Assembly: GCA_019775845.1 (NCBI GenBank)
Contig: JADQAV010000018.1
Span: forward strand, 503,044-567,043
Reading direction: 5' to 3'
DNA length: 64,000 bases
DNA from: Myrmaecium sp. VS I D KN 1
Lineage: Eukaryota; Ascomycota; Dothideomycetes; Valsariales; Valsariaceae
Below, in pieces: positions 1-11,531 of the stretch. The notes under the pieces were generated by a model. The model had not been told where the DNA came from and did no database searches. It saw only the letters and a program-made list of their open reading frames with translations. Each line of letters opens with the position of its first letter. Position 1 is the first letter of the stretch. The translations under genes and the position numbers were made by a program.

Positions 1-1092
1 AGGGCGATGATGCCGAAGAGCGCGCCGGAGGCGCCCGTCGATGCGACGCCGGGAGGGGAGTAGTTGCCGCCGAGCACGAAGCCGAAGATCCCGGCGCAGA
101 AGTAGACCAGAGCGAACCGCAGCGAGCCGATGGCGCGCTCCATGTCCCGGCCGAGCGTCATCTGGAGCAGCATGTTGAAGCCGATGTGGATGACACCGGC
201 ATGGAGGAAAATCGGGAGGATGAAGCGGAACCACTGATTCGGTTCGTGAGAGCGGTCGGAGAGCTTGGTGCCGGGAGCCTGGTAAGGGATGCCGCCGAAG
301 CCGCACAGCTCAGACAGGGTGCACACGTACGTGTCGGTCGTGGTCGAGTTCGGACACGGCCAGCTGATCTCGAGCGGGTAATCGGTCACGTTATGGACGT
401 TGTGCATGCATGGCGCAAAGCGAGCGCCCATGTTGACGAGCACGTTAAACGAGGGCCCAATCATCGGGTTGAAGGAGGGCTTGAGCTGAATCGGCGTCCC
501 GGTCAGAATGCCTGCGTTGTCCGTTAGCGCTCCTCGACTCCGTTGATCGCCCACTCGAGGCCGTATACGTACCATTCTTCACCAGCTCCCCGATGAAAAC
601 TCCGATCTGCGCGACCGTCATGATATAAACCACCCACGGCACCCTCCCGCTCAACCACCCCTTCTTCGCCTTCTTCCGCTTGTGTCGCCGGGGGAAAGCC
701 TCCACGTCCTGCGCGTAAGGCGGACCCCCGGCCGCATAGCCTACCGGACTCGTCGGGCTGCCTCCGCCCGGCCTTTGGTTCTGCAACGGGATCGCCGAGT
801 GGTCGGCGTACGGGTCGTGGGTGCTGTACGGCGGGGCGTGGTCAGATGGGTTGCCGTACCCGCCTTGCGGGTTGTAGTACTCCGCCGCCGCGCCGTGGTA
901 GCTCGTATCTGGGATGCTCTGCTGGCTGGCAGCGGGATATGTGGGGTACTGCGCATGTCTGGTATCGACGTCGCCGTGGGAAACGGGGGAGATGGTGAGG
1001 GAAGGTTGGTCGTTGCCTGAGGGTTTCGGTGCTCGCGGCTCGGAGGAAGGTATCGGGGGAAGCGGTGCGTTGTAGTAGTCGTGGGATGCCAT
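1..1092 (-). CDS. Rhomboid-family intramembrane serine protease (partial, C-terminal end outside window)
   Basis: Exons read 1092..573 and 511..1 on the minus strand, with one 61-nt intron (GTACGT..CAG) that keeps frame. The protein starts with about 140 residues of Pro/Tyr/Ser-rich cytosolic tail, then a basic patch (RRHKRKKAKKGW), a first membrane helix (VPWVVYIMTVAQIGVF), a Cys-containing lumenal loop, and the rhomboid core. Within the core, FLHAGVIHIGFNMLLQ matches the conserved His/Asn helix and GASGALFG carries the GxSG catalytic serine just before the window edge. Rhomboids cleave membrane proteins inside the bilayer; the long tail plus loop resembles secretase-type rhomboids of the secretory pathway rather than mitochondrial PARL. 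The catalytic His helix lies beyond the window. The first ATG of the open frame is used as start. Family call is firm; the substrate is unknown. Confidence 0.88.
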
Positions 1093-2812
1093 GTCGGGCG
1101 GTTGGCGGTGGAGGTGAGGAGTAGGAACGTCAGAGGACAGAGGTCAAGGAGACAGACGCGGTGGGAGAGCCGCGAAGGATGGAGAGGTGCGGTGTGGAAG
1201 AGCGGAAGATGGCGAGGCTTCGTTCAGCTCGGTCGAATGTCGGTTCAATTCTTGGGTATCGTAAGGATAAGGGTGGTTGAAAGATGGCACACAGGTGCTT
1301 CGCTCTAACGGCGACAACAGATTTCTCCTGCTTTTGTTTCTGTGTAGTGTTTCTTCGAGGATCGTGAACGTGGGAGGAAGGAGGAGGAGGCACGAGGGTC
1401 CTTCAGCAGCGGTAAGGAGGAGTGAGTAGTCAGGGTCCTCGTCAGTTTTAGCTCCAGGGACACCCGCGCGCCGCGCGCCTCTCTTGTTTTTCCCTGGGCG
1501 GATCGGTCGTAAATAGTTGAGCGGCGGTGGGATACAAATCAACACCACGAAAAAAGAGTTGCAGTGAATGTATGTATGTATGCGTGTATGCGTATGTGTG
1601 TGTCGCGAAAACAACGAAACAGCGTCTCCTCCCTGGGATTATGTACGGGCGAGCAGATACGGATCCAATCCGATCGGCGGAGGTTGGGGCTGGCTGGTGG
1701 TTGGTTGGCGGTGGGACGGAGAAGGAAGAAAACTGTCGGTGCTGGTCCGAAGATGCAGAGAATAGAAAAAAGAAAACCGACGAGCAAGCGAGCGAGCGTG
1801 AAGTGTGTCGGAGTGTGTGTGCAGTGGCTCAGACAGCAGAACGGTGCTGTGCAAAGGACCAACTTGCCAGTCGTCGTCGTCGTCAGTCGTCAGTCGTCGT
1901 CGCGTCCTCGTGGCGCACGCAATGGAAGAAGGCCCGAGCTCCATCCCCCCAGCCCAGCCCGGCCCAGCCCGGCCAAGGCCAAGCCATACGAGAAGGCTTG
2001 GGCGACGACGACCAACGACGACGATGCATCTCTCAAACGCTCCTCCGACGCTCACTTCCCCCCGACCATCATGCAAAAGAATATACATACACGTACCCTT
2101 CTTGCTGCCAGTAATAGCATGATTTTTCCAAAGCGTCGTAAGTGGAAAGTGAGAAAATTGCGGTTCACGATAGCAGCTCTCTACTATGCCTGCCCTGAAC
2201 GGAGATGTGGATACTACTGTCCAGCAAGAAATAGATGGAAAAAAGCAAAAAACAGGGTTAAAACAAGGGAAAAAAAGAAGAAGAAGAAGTACAGTCACCT
2301 ACGAGGATTCAAAGGGAAACAGAGAGCATTTCCTCTTGCTGCTGATATCGTTCAATATGCCCCGAATTACTAGTACTTGTGAGCTCTCTCCATACGAGGT
2401 ATATCAAATTGGTAGGTCGGTTCACAGTACTCTAGTGATGCGTCCGGGAAGAAAAGGAAGAGGAACAAGATATAGGAGCTCAGTTATTCTGTATTTCGAG
2501 AAGCTCTACTATTGCGGGTCCCTTCGTGAGATAGTAGTACCTACTTACATAGGCGGCTGATCCTCAAATACTATGTTCCGACGTTCTTTTTCTCACTTCC
2601 CCTGCATTGAGCTTTCCTAATGATTGGCTGATATGCTTCGATTCCGTCTTCCTATATCACGAGGTGTCGATTTGTTTTCATTTCTTTTTTCTTTTTTCTC
2701 CCTTTTTGCCTTTTCTAGCCTCATATTCTCTTCCGCAGTCGTGAATATCTTCTTTCTCGAATCATCTTGTGCAACGACTTCTCCAGTCAGCACCGCACCT
2801 TTCCTCTGCCTA
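1093..2812. other. Intergenic, 1.7 kb, no supported gene
   Basis: Region between the rhomboid start and the 3' end of the zinc-finger gene. It contains pyrimidine/purine-skewed stretches, a TGTA/TGCG-type short repeat near 1565-1605 and a GTC run near 1870-1900. Several open frames up to about 270 codons exist but are low-complexity, mutually overlapping and without family features, so I do not call them. The part next to 1092 is probably the rhomboid promoter and 5' UTR. Confidence 0.6.
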
Positions 2813-4336
2813 CTACCTGACCACAATCTTCCGATCTCCAATCTCCGGTTCGTCTCCGACCTCATTGTCCCAGTCGACCGGCTTGCTGACCTGGTACGCC
2901 ATGAAGGTCATCGGATGCTTGTACTGCGGCTCCATCATATCCGGACGGGTCATCTCGCTCGCGTCCAGGAAGCCACCCGAGATTTCGTCGATCTTCTCGT
3001 AAAACTTGGCGGTGTCTCGGACCTTGCACCTTCCACCCACCGCCTCGAAGTGATTTACCAGGCCCGCTTGCGTCTTGAACTGCCGTTGGCACCACGGGCA
3101 GGTCGCGCTTGATGCCATGTGCTCCCCTTTGATATGCAGCTCCAGCCGATACGGGGAGTCCGTCGTGACGTCGCATCCCGGGAAGGGGCAAATGTACGTC
3201 TCGTCGACGGGGTTGTAGAAACGCTCGGGGTTGTAGTTCTTGCTGCTGGGGTCCCAGTAACGCGTCGTGAGGATGTTCATGCCTCGTGTTGATTCGAGCT
3301 TCTGCTCCTGCTCCTTGAGCTTTACCTCCCACTCCGTGGAGATAGGCGTAGCCTTCGCGTTGGGAAAAAGGGTTTGGGCGGCCGGCTTCGAGTTACCTCC
3401 CTGGCTCCACACACTGACGGAAGATGGTTCTTCATGCGGACGGCTGCCGTTAGAATTGAACTTCAGCATAGCGGGGTTCTTGTCTTGTTCCGAAACAGCG
3501 AGACCGTTCACTCCACGCCGGATGTTTTCCAAGGCTTCCTCTCGCTCGACCATTCTAGTCGTCATAGTCTCTGGTAGCGAAGGCCACCGTTGACCAAGAC
3601 GCGGAACATCCTTGGCTGCCGAACTAATCTCTGGGCTCAGACTCTCTTGGAGCAGTCCCTGCTCTTGGCCCAGATCGGCATCCGCCAACGACGCGACATT
3701 CAAAGACACGCCGCCGCCAACATCATGATCGATCCCCGCTTCTCTCAGCTCCGCCGCACGCTCAAGAGATCGGAGCACTTCGGGATTCTCTAGCACCTTG
3801 TTGACGACGGTCTTGTGCTGGACATGATTGAGGAATTGCTGAGCGGTGATGAGCTTGCACTGGCCCTTCTCCATATGCATGACCACAGCTGAAGCGCGGG
3901 TGAAGACTTCGCCGCATCCGAGGCAAGGAAGATTTTGAGAGACAGGGTGATCCTGTTAGTGGGTAAGTTAGCAGTCACGCCGCCTCTGGACCGCTTATCC
4001 GAGGGTACGAACCTGCTGAACATGACGTTTCATTCCATCCACCGACTTGAAGTCCATTCCGCAGAACTTACAGCTCAGATGCTTGTCTGAGAAGGCCTTG
4101 TGACGGACATAGCTGTCCCAACAGTCGAACGCAAGGTCGCACTTATCGCAATAGTCATGCTTGTTGTCATGCTTCATGTGTTTCTTGCGGTCCTTAGCGG
4201 TCGGGAAGCTGGCTTCGCACTGCTGAAAGTCGAAGTAGCATTGGTAGGGGCGGTTCTTGTTGGGGGCTTTCTTGTCGTCTAGAGGACGGTAGCCGGTGAC
4301 GGGCTCGTTGTCGCCCGGGGGAGGAGCTTTTGCCAT
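2813..4336 (-). CDS. C2H2 zinc-finger protein, multi-finger
   Basis: Exons 4336..4013 and 3952..2813 join to 487 aa; the 60-nt intron (GTTCGT..CTAACAG) rejoins HVQQ to DHPVSQ in frame. At least five zinc-binding units are visible: residues about 30-55 (CYFDFQQCEASF..H..H), 58-75 (CDKCDLAFDCWDSYVRH), 80-105 (CKFCGMDFKSVDGMKRH), 115-135 spanning the splice (CLGCGEVFTRASAVVMH), and a C-terminal pair near 370-415 (CPFPGCDVTT..H, then CPWCQRQFKTQAGLVNH). The middle is low-complexity and probably disordered, with the short motif MNILTTRYWDPSS ahead of the last fingers. The first finger cluster starts about 30 residues from the N terminus. Probably nuclear and nucleic-acid binding, but no target can be inferred. 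An in-frame upstream extension beyond 4336 exists; the ATG giving MAKAPPPG is preferred because the fingers begin soon after. Confidence 0.8.
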
Positions 4337-4815
4337 GATGAACTTGAGAGCAAAGGACCAAGTAGAGAGGAAGGAGTGGAAGAGAATGACTGAAGAGAAG
4401 GAACGGTGGAAGTTGACGGGGATGTAAATAAATATGCGTGCCGAGCCTCCTTCCAAACGTGGACTCGGCAAGTGAAGGGTTGAAGGTGTCATCTCACGAT
4501 AGGCAGATACCACGACTTGCTTCAGGTGCGAAAGAGTGTCTACCTCGTAAGTTGTGCAGGCCCATGGGTGTCAAGTAGGCGGCATCTGCATGATATGAAG
4601 AATTTGACGATCTTATATGCGGCTTTCGTCTCTACTCTGCACAGATGCTCACAGTATTATTAGCCTGTCGCTTACTTCTCGCTAGACAAAGGGAAGGCTT
4701 CCTGCAAGGCCAAGATTTACACTTTCCTTCCATTTCTACCACGAGATGGACCTCTCTCTCACATTTCCCTCATCGCTGTGCTCGATACTACATCAGCGCC
4801 ATACTGCCTGCCAGA
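4337..4815. other. Intergenic, 479 bp
   Basis: Lies upstream of the zinc-finger start and downstream of the cyanase stop. It should hold the zinc-finger promoter and the cyanase terminator. I see no gene or strong motif. Confidence 0.5.
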
Positions 4816-5489
4816 CTAGAAGCGCGAGTACGGCAGCCACTTCCCTCGAAGCGTAATCTTCGCCCATTCACCATGCTCATCCTTCTCCTTCTCCACCTTC
4901 GTCGAGAAGGAAATCGCGCTCATGATGCCATCGCCAAACTTCTCGTTCAAAACCGCCTTGTACGCGTACCCATAGTTCTGCACGATCTCATACAGCCGAT
5001 AGATCAGCGGGTCCTTGGGCGGCATGTCCAAGATGCGGCCCCGATCGGGAAAGCCGGCCAGTTGAGTCTCGAGCTTCTGGACGGGGATGTCCAGGATCTC
5101 GGACAGGCGCTGGATGTCCTCCGGAGAGGCTCGAGCCTGGCCGTAGAAGAGCGCGGCGACGGCGACTTCCTCGCGGCCGAGCTTCTTCGCGATGGCCTCG
5201 AACGAGAGATTCTTCGCCTTCTTCGCTTCGAAGAGCGTCGGTGACGATTCGGGGAGGCGGGGGACTAGGGAGGTCTGGACAGGGTCAGTGGTTGTCTTAC
5301 TACGGGAAGAGGGGCTGTACCTACATCAATGGTAGCAGTTGGGTGCTCCGAGGCAATTTTCGATGTTGAATGAAAGGCATGGTTTGAGATCTGGAGGGTG
5401 GGACGGATCCCAACTCGGGACCAAACCGGAAGGGCTTGGGTGAACAGGGTGCGGGAAAGCGAGAGGAGACGAGGGGGTTGGAGAGGCAT
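4816..5489 (-). CDS. cyn1: Cyanate hydratase (cyanase) with N-terminal extension
   Basis: Exons 5489..5325 and 5274..4816 give 207 aa; the 50-nt intron (GTAGGT..TCCAG) leaves frame intact. Cyanase converts cyanate plus bicarbonate to ammonia and CO2. Residues 70-130 form the helical N-terminal domain ([17 protein letters not shown]) and 140-207 the catalytic decamer-forming domain ([19 protein letters not shown], then [10 protein letters not shown]). Arg148, Glu151 and Ser174 have the same spacing as E. coli catalytic Arg96, Glu99 and Ser122. Bacterial and most fungal cyanases are about 150-160 aa; the extra ~50 residues ([18 protein letters not shown]..) are rich in Arg/Ser/Leu and lack acids at first, as in a mitochondrial presequence. 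Targeting is inference. The gene is divergent from phospholipase D. The enzyme call is secure. Confidence 0.95.
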
Positions 5490-6449
5490 GGTGAGCGGTT
5501 ATCTACACGTTTGACCGCGAGTGAACCAGTATGATACCGGCGGGCTGCAGGATGCTCGACAGGTGATGGTAGTGGTGATGAAAGAGAAGAAGTTGAGCTC
5601 TGGATGCCGACCGGAAGAGGGGCACATTGAGCTCTAGGGAGCTACCAAGCGGCTTGTTACCGTAGAAAACGTCATAAGGTGTGGCTACGGATCAATATAC
5701 TCTAGTCGATGATACCCGCGATCGCTTCGGTAAGTTTGACCCCGGCCCCTAGTGGCATCCATGATCCTCAGCCTTTCCTCCGTCAGATCCATCGGCAAGG
5801 GAGAAGAACGGACCTGAACAGACAATTGAATAGTTATCAAAGAGACACGCCTCCTTGGCTCGAGTAACGTGCGCAATGGGGTTGGTGGATACTACATACT
5901 TAGTAAATCACTGTATAGACAAAACATTCTCGTATGCGAGCGATACGAGCGAGCGACCCCGCAATCGTCATCGCCAGCAGCGCCTGAGGCATCACATCTT
6001 CCCTGCCAGCATCACTCAGGAACAGTCACGCAAAATCTTACGCCATCCCCAAGCAACAGATCATCCTCTCCTAGCCCTGCGCAATTGACATTCCGATGTT
6101 CGAGGGATTCACAAAGAAAGACTTGCTGCGGTGTTCCACATCGCGGGGCATTGGATAACGTACTGTATCCATTCCTCTTCACCGCTCGTTGCGGCTGACA
6201 GCTCCGAAGTGTGGGGGGGAGGGGGAAAACGGGGTCCGACGCCAGCCGTTTCACTAGCCTAGCTCGTACCCTGATTTCGAGACATGTGCCTGGACCTTTT
6301 TGGGGCTCAGCTTGCCCGCCTTTCCCCCCCTCTCCCGCGAAGCGCCGCTGTGATTGCACTTTGTACAACGACATCTCTACAAGTCTCTTCCAGCTCTCGA
6401 CTTGCTCTTTCCCCTCCTCTAAGATTCATACCGACTTCCCATACACATC
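5490..6449. promoter_or_regulatory. Divergent promoter region, cyanase / phospholipase D
   Basis: 960 bp between two start codons pointing away from each other. The last ~60 bases before 6450 are CT-rich (tcttccagctctcgacttgc type), typical of a filamentous-fungal transcription start and 5' UTR for the phospholipase gene. No supported ORF lies inside. Confidence 0.5.
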
Positions 6450-9400
6450 ATGGCTGATCGCAGGGACGAAGATGACCTTGCTTACGGCGAGTCTCAGGTC
6501 GGTGAGGGGCAAGAAGGGGAGCGGGGCATCATTGGAGATGTCACCAAGAAGTTCTTCGGCGGCCACAGCGAAGGTCAATCAGTAAGTGATACTTCCCAGG
6601 GCAGCATGGAATCTAGACGTTCAATGCCTCGGTACTGACATCCTCTACAGGGAGGCGGTGGTTTCTTTGGCAAGCTGCATGAGGCTGTGCATGATCTGAA
6701 AGAGGCGCTCACCGAGAAGCCGCAGGAAGAGCAGCAGCAGGAACAACCAGCACAGCAAGAACAGCAAGAACAGCAATCGGTCGTCGAAGGCTATGACGCC
6801 ATCGATCCGGATGCTCCTTCTGGCAGGATCAGCAATCGTTTCCTCAGTTTTGCGCCTCGCCGGCAGGGCAACGACATCAAGTGGTACGTGGACGCATGCG
6901 GGTACATGTGGGCCGTGTCCAGGGCTTTGGAGCAGGCTCAAGAATCCATATGGATCTTGGACTGGTGGCTCTCACCAGAACTCTATCTGCGGCGGCCGCC
7001 TGCCAGGCACGAGCAGTATAGAGTTGATCGCCTGTTGCTGGCTGCAGCCGAGCGAGGCGTGAAGGTCAACATCATCGTGTACAAAGAGGTCACTCAAGCT
7101 TTGACCCTGTCGTCTTCTCACACCAAGCATCATCTGGAAGACTTGCACCAAAATATTGCCGTCTTCCGCCACCCCGATCATCTGCCCGACAGGGAGAATC
7201 TGCAGGAGTCTTTGCTGCAATCTCTTCAGAACTTCTCTTTGACTGCCGCATCCGCATCGAGCCTGCCCGAGGACGCTCTGAAGACGATCTACGGTATCCA
7301 CGAGGGTACTGTCCTTTACTGGGCGCACCATGAAAAGCTGTGCCTGGTTGATGGACGAATTGCTTTCATGGGAGGATTGGACCTCTGTTATGGACGATGG
7401 GATACCAACCAGCACGCCATTGCCGACGTCCATCCCGGAAACCTCGATGACATCGTCTTCCCCGGACAAGATTATAACAATGCTAGAATTATGGACTTCC
7501 AAGACGTCGTCCACTGGCAGAACAATAAGCTCGACCGGACCAAGAACTCCCGCATGGGCTGGTCGGATGTCTCGCTGTGCGTCCGCGGGCCGGTCGTGCA
7601 AGATTTGAAGAAGCATTTCGTGGACCGGTGGAACTTTATCTACAAAGAGAAGTATGCCGTTAGAGAGGACAGTCGATACTGCCTCCTGTCCATGGCCGGC
7701 CGTGTTAGCGATCACCCTGAAGGTTACGACCCCTCTGCACAACCCTCTGGTGGATATGAGGGGCGACGAGAGTTTGAGGGGGGTGAGGAATCAGACCGGG
7801 GCCTAGCCTATGGTGAAGAAGGCGAGCGCGGCCTTTTTGGTCGAGAGGGAGGACTTGGACACAAGCTCCGCGAACGCTTCAGCCACGAGTTCGAGAGGTT
7901 TGAAGGCCGTCCTGGAGGTTACGACCGTCCTGAAGGTGCATACGGTGAGCAATCTGGCTATGAAGGTGGACCCTCCTATCACAGTGGATACCACCAGGGA
8001 AGGCAGCAAGCCCATGGAGATGTTGCATGCCAGATCACCCGTAGCAGTGCACAGTGGAGCCATGGCATCAGTTTGGAGGTGAGTAGGAGTACTCGTAGCG
8101 CCACTCTGCTGCATAGGAATTTCATACTGACATCAGCAGCACTCGATCCAAAATGCTTACATCGAGATCATTCGCAACAGCCAGCACTTCGTCTACATCG
8201 AGAACCAGTTTTTCATCACAGCCACATGTGATGATCAGAAGCCTTTGAAGAACAAGATTGGTGCCGCAATTGTCGAGCGTATTGCCCGTGCCGCCCGGAA
8301 CGGGGAGGACTATAAGATGTTCATCGTTATTCCTGCGATTCCGGCATTTGCCGGTGACCTCAAAACGGACGAGGCTCTCAGCACCCGTGCCATTATGGAG
8401 TTCCAGTACAGGTCCATCAACCGCGGGCATGGCAAGAGTATATATGAAACTCTTGCCAGTGAGGGCATCGATCCCACTCAATATATTCGCTTTTTCAACC
8501 TTCGCAACTATGATCGCATCAACGCCAGCGCTGCGATGGCTGAAGCCGAGAAGGAGAGCGGCGTCAAGTATGAAGAAGCTCGTAAAGAGCACGATGTTCA
8601 GTATGGTGGCGTCTACCCTAACGAGCCCGGCAAAGAGGAGTACCAGCCATACCAACCTCCCCCAGCGGCAGGGAACGAGTATGGTGGCAACAGCTATAAC
8701 CCGGATGGCGGTTATCAGGCGTACAATGGACCGGCCACCAACCAGGCTTATGAGCTCGATGCTGGCTACGGTGGATCCCGTGGGTTCGGGGAAGAGTATC
8801 AGCGGGGCATTCCGGACGAAGAGGGCCGTTACCAGCAATACCAGGAAGGTGCCAAGCGTGTCGGAGATCATCAAGGTCTTGGTAGCGGTCGTTGGGATAC
8901 CGTCAGCGAGTGCTACATGCTCGGCGGTGAAGACATCCGCAATGTGCCATGGGAACACGGTGATATGGATGAGATCGATGCGTTCGTCAGCGAGGAGCTA
9001 TATGTCCATACTAAGGTAAGAATCCTCTTCCAGTGACGGTGTGTTTGCGTTGCTAACTCAGTCAGTTACTGATCGCTGATGATCGCATTGTGATTTGCGG
9101 CTCTGCCAACCTCAACGACCGCTCCCAGGTTGGTGACCACGATTCTGAGATCGCAATCATCATCGAAGACCCGACTCCTGTCGAGTCCACTATGGGTGGC
9201 CGTCCTTGGCGCGCTTCGAAGTTCGCTGCTTCTCTGCGCCGTCAGCTGTTCCGAAAGCATCTTGGACTCCTACCTCCCCAGGACATGGAGCGCCCCACCA
9301 ATAACTTCGAACCTATCGGCACTCCCAACGACTACGACTGGGATACTCCCGAAGATCGCATCGTCGCTGATCCCCTGGCCGAGCAGTTCGTCAATCTGTG

Positions 9401-9737
9401 GTACTCCCGTGCCCGCACCAACACCGAAGCTTTCGCCAAGGTCTTCCACTCGGTGCCGTACGACGGAGTGCGTACCTGGGATCAGTACGATGAGTACTAC
9501 GGGCGCTTCTTCTCGGAGAAGGAGAAGGAGGACGAAGATAAGGATCGCAAGCCGAGCACGTACAAGTGGGGCCACGTGGTCGCGGAGGAGTTCCCGGGCG
9601 GCGTGCAGGAGGTCAAGGAGGAGCTGAGTCGTATCAAGGGTACCTTGGTGGAGATGCCGTTGATGTTCTTGAAGGATGAGGACATTGCGAAGACGGGAGT
9701 GCAGTTGAATGCACTGACCGAGGAGGTCTATACTTGA
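6450..9737 (+). CDS. Phospholipase D (two HKD motifs)
   Basis: Four exons (6450..6581, 6651..8078, 8140..9015, 9066..9737) join to 1035 aa. PLD hydrolyses phosphatidylcholine to phosphatidic acid and choline through two HxKxxxxD motifs. HKD1 is at about residues 271-278 (HEKLCLVDG, followed by MGGLDLCYGRWD). HKD2 is at 810-818 (HTKLLIADD), rebuilt exactly across the third intron, followed by CGSANLNDRSQ. The N terminus has a Gln-rich run (about 65-85). No clear PX or PH domain precedes HKD1, unlike yeast Spo14, so this is the short fungal/plant-like PLD layout. Two Gly/Tyr/Glu-rich inserts (about 395-500 and 665-750) lengthen it beyond the ~830 aa I would expect. The first ATG in the open frame is used as start. 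Family certain; membrane target unknown. Confidence 0.93.
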
Positions 9738-10982
9738 GGAGGCATGCAAAATCCTTCGTAAGGAGCGGTCATGTAGAGGCAGACAACAAGTATCATGCAT
9801 CTTCCCTCCGGAGGTTATCTCAGTAGCTCAGACCCTCGTCGTCGCCAGTGGTGGTGGTGAGTGCTATAAATCGTGGCCACGCTTTCCCTGAATAGGCCCT
9901 AGCGGCTGATTTTGTAAAAGCTGTACGAGGGTCTGAGGGTAAATAGTCGCCAATTTTTCCCCTACTAAAATCTTAAAAGTTATTAGAGTACCTAAATTAA
10001 CGCCTTATTTTTAAGCCGATACTTCGATATTAAATTAAGCCTACGGATTCTTCTAACTTATATATATATAAACTTTATATTCTAGAGGTTTAAATATATC
10101 CGTACTTGCCTTAACTAAAAACTAAGGCCTAGCGTAAGACGCCTAAGAGTATTAAAAAAAGGATCTTTTTTATCGGAGTACTACTAAAACTGCGACTATT
10201 TGCTCTCAGACGCTCCGCCGACATGATCCAAGAAGTGGGTCAGTATCCGCAGGATACCACTGTCGGCAAAGGGGAGTCTGATTAATAAGATTATCCGGAG
10301 GCGGGGTTCGCTCCGAGCACCAGCCACTCGGTGATAGCCACTCCCGACGCCACCTCCGTAATTTCCTCTTTCTGATGGACCTGGATCCTAACCGCCGTAC
10401 AAAAACCTCCCAATCTTTCGCATCATAGCTTCACGGCGCTCTAAGCCCTTAGTCACGACTACCTGTCCGTTCTGCTCTTCTGATGCGGGTCAGGGGTCTT
10501 CCTTTCCCACACTCGCTAGTATAGGACGGCTCGATCCATTGACAGATCCTTTACTTCCTGGGCCCGATGAGAAAAGTTTTCCATGATCGTTGTGCTTGAC
10601 CTTATCTCAATTTGAGGCCCGGCACGCCCATTGACAAAAGTTGTCCTGTTGCTTCGTATAAGCGCGACTGTTGTAGCCTCAAACCTCTTTTTTGTCTTTT
10701 AAGAAGTCGTCGACCGAAGAAGTGGCCTCCCCCACCCCCAGTTTTCTCTTTCTCCGGCTGCGATCGATTTAAGGCCATCATTGTATCACCCCTGCTTCTT
10801 TCGAAACGGCTTTGTTGGGATCTCGTTTCGTTTTCTTAAGAGTCATCTTGCAGGTCATTTGCATCTTCGCAACACGCTCACTCACTGAAGACGTGCCTTC
10901 TTTATCAGATCATAAAGTGTCATGCGTTCCGCCATTCTTCCCGTCAAGCACAGTCCACGGTCTCTTGATGCGGCAGTAGGCC
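9738..10982. other. Intergenic, 1.2 kb, holds an AT-rich scarred island
   Basis: Between the phospholipase stop and the first paralogue gene. No gene found. 9953-10200 is the AT-rich island described separately; 10200-10900 returns to ordinary composition with polypyrimidine tracts near 10680-10760 and 10840 that may belong to the downstream promoter. Confidence 0.6.
9953..10200. repeat. RIP-like AT-rich island, unidentified relic
   Basis: About 250 bases in which CpA is absent and TpG occurs only about twice, while TpA is extremely frequent (for example the tatatatata run near 10061-10070). Loss of CpA/TpG with gain of TpA is the signature of repeat-induced point mutation, the premeiotic C-to-T process of Pezizomycotina that attacks duplicated DNA. 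The flanks on both sides have normal CpA/TpG content, so the borders are sharp. The original repeat cannot be recognised by eye; no coding remnant is visible. Confidence 0.7.
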
Positions 10983-11531
10983 ATGAACGCTCTCAACCTT
11001 TCCGACACCGCTCCCCCACGATCTTCCACTGCAACGACGAACTCTTCAAAGACAGCAGTTATGCAGAATGCCGACGTCTCCGCCGGCAGCGACACCCTAC
11101 CGTTCCCGCTGTCGACCAGGACCGAAGCAAAACGCCGCGTGCACTTCCATCCGGTCGCCCACGTGGTCGGGAACAACCCCCACACACATGCGATCTACCG
11201 ACCACACCCACCGTCCGAGGCCTACCGGCCGCATTACCTCTTCAATCGCACGCACCCGCAGTACCGTCCATCGCCCGGCGGCTGGGTCTCGGACCACCCG
11301 CTGGCGGACACCTCCTTCCACCAGGACGAGCAGCACTACGAGAAAGCGGCGTTGGACCCGGACTGCGTGACGGACTGGGAGGATGACGACGTGGAGGAGG
11401 TGCGTAGGAAGGTCGAGGAGGCCGAGGGACGAGAGGTGGTCAAGCGGAGGTGGCGCGAGTGGGTGAGGAGGGTGGCGAGGGGTGAGAATGAGGAGGTTCG
11501 TGAGGGCGTACGGGAACGAGAGAGCGAGTGA
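10983..11531 (+). CDS. Unrecognised protein, paralogue 1 of a local three-gene family
   Basis: Single exon, 182 aa, starting at the first ATG of the frame. No known domain recognised. Residues 1-45 are Ser/Thr-rich. A basic RRVHF motif sits at 51-55, then a His/Pro/Tyr-rich stretch (56-105), then DTSF at 109-112, eight residues, and KAALD at 121-125. The C terminus (130-182) is a charged Glu/Arg helix with WREWVRRV. The same order, basic-V-x-F then [DN]TS[aromatic], eight residues, KxALD, appears in the genes at 12270 and 14560. The V-x-F site resembles a protein phosphatase 1 docking motif, but that is only a short-motif resemblance. It lies just downstream of the RIP-like island. A fungal gene of small size without introns is plausible; function unknown. 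Confidence 0.6.
   Translation: MNALNLSDTAPPRSSTATTNSSKTAVMQNADVSAGSDTLPFPLSTRTEAKRRVHFHPVAHVVGNNPHTHAIYRPHPPSEAYRPHYLFNRTHPQYRPSPGGWVSDHPLADTSFHQDEQHYEKAALDPDCVTDWEDDDVEEVRRKVEEAEGREVVKRRWREWVRRVARGENEEVREGVRERESE

Noticed and set aside
1564-2373. Long plus-strand open frame of about 270 codons
   Set aside because: Basic, low-complexity composition, overlapped by equally long frames on both strands, no domain and no splice context; looks like chance openness in GC-skewed promoter DNA.
10290-10330. B-box-like ggggttcgctcc, suggesting a tRNA
   Set aside because: No matching A box, acceptor stem or anticodon arm could be folded around it.
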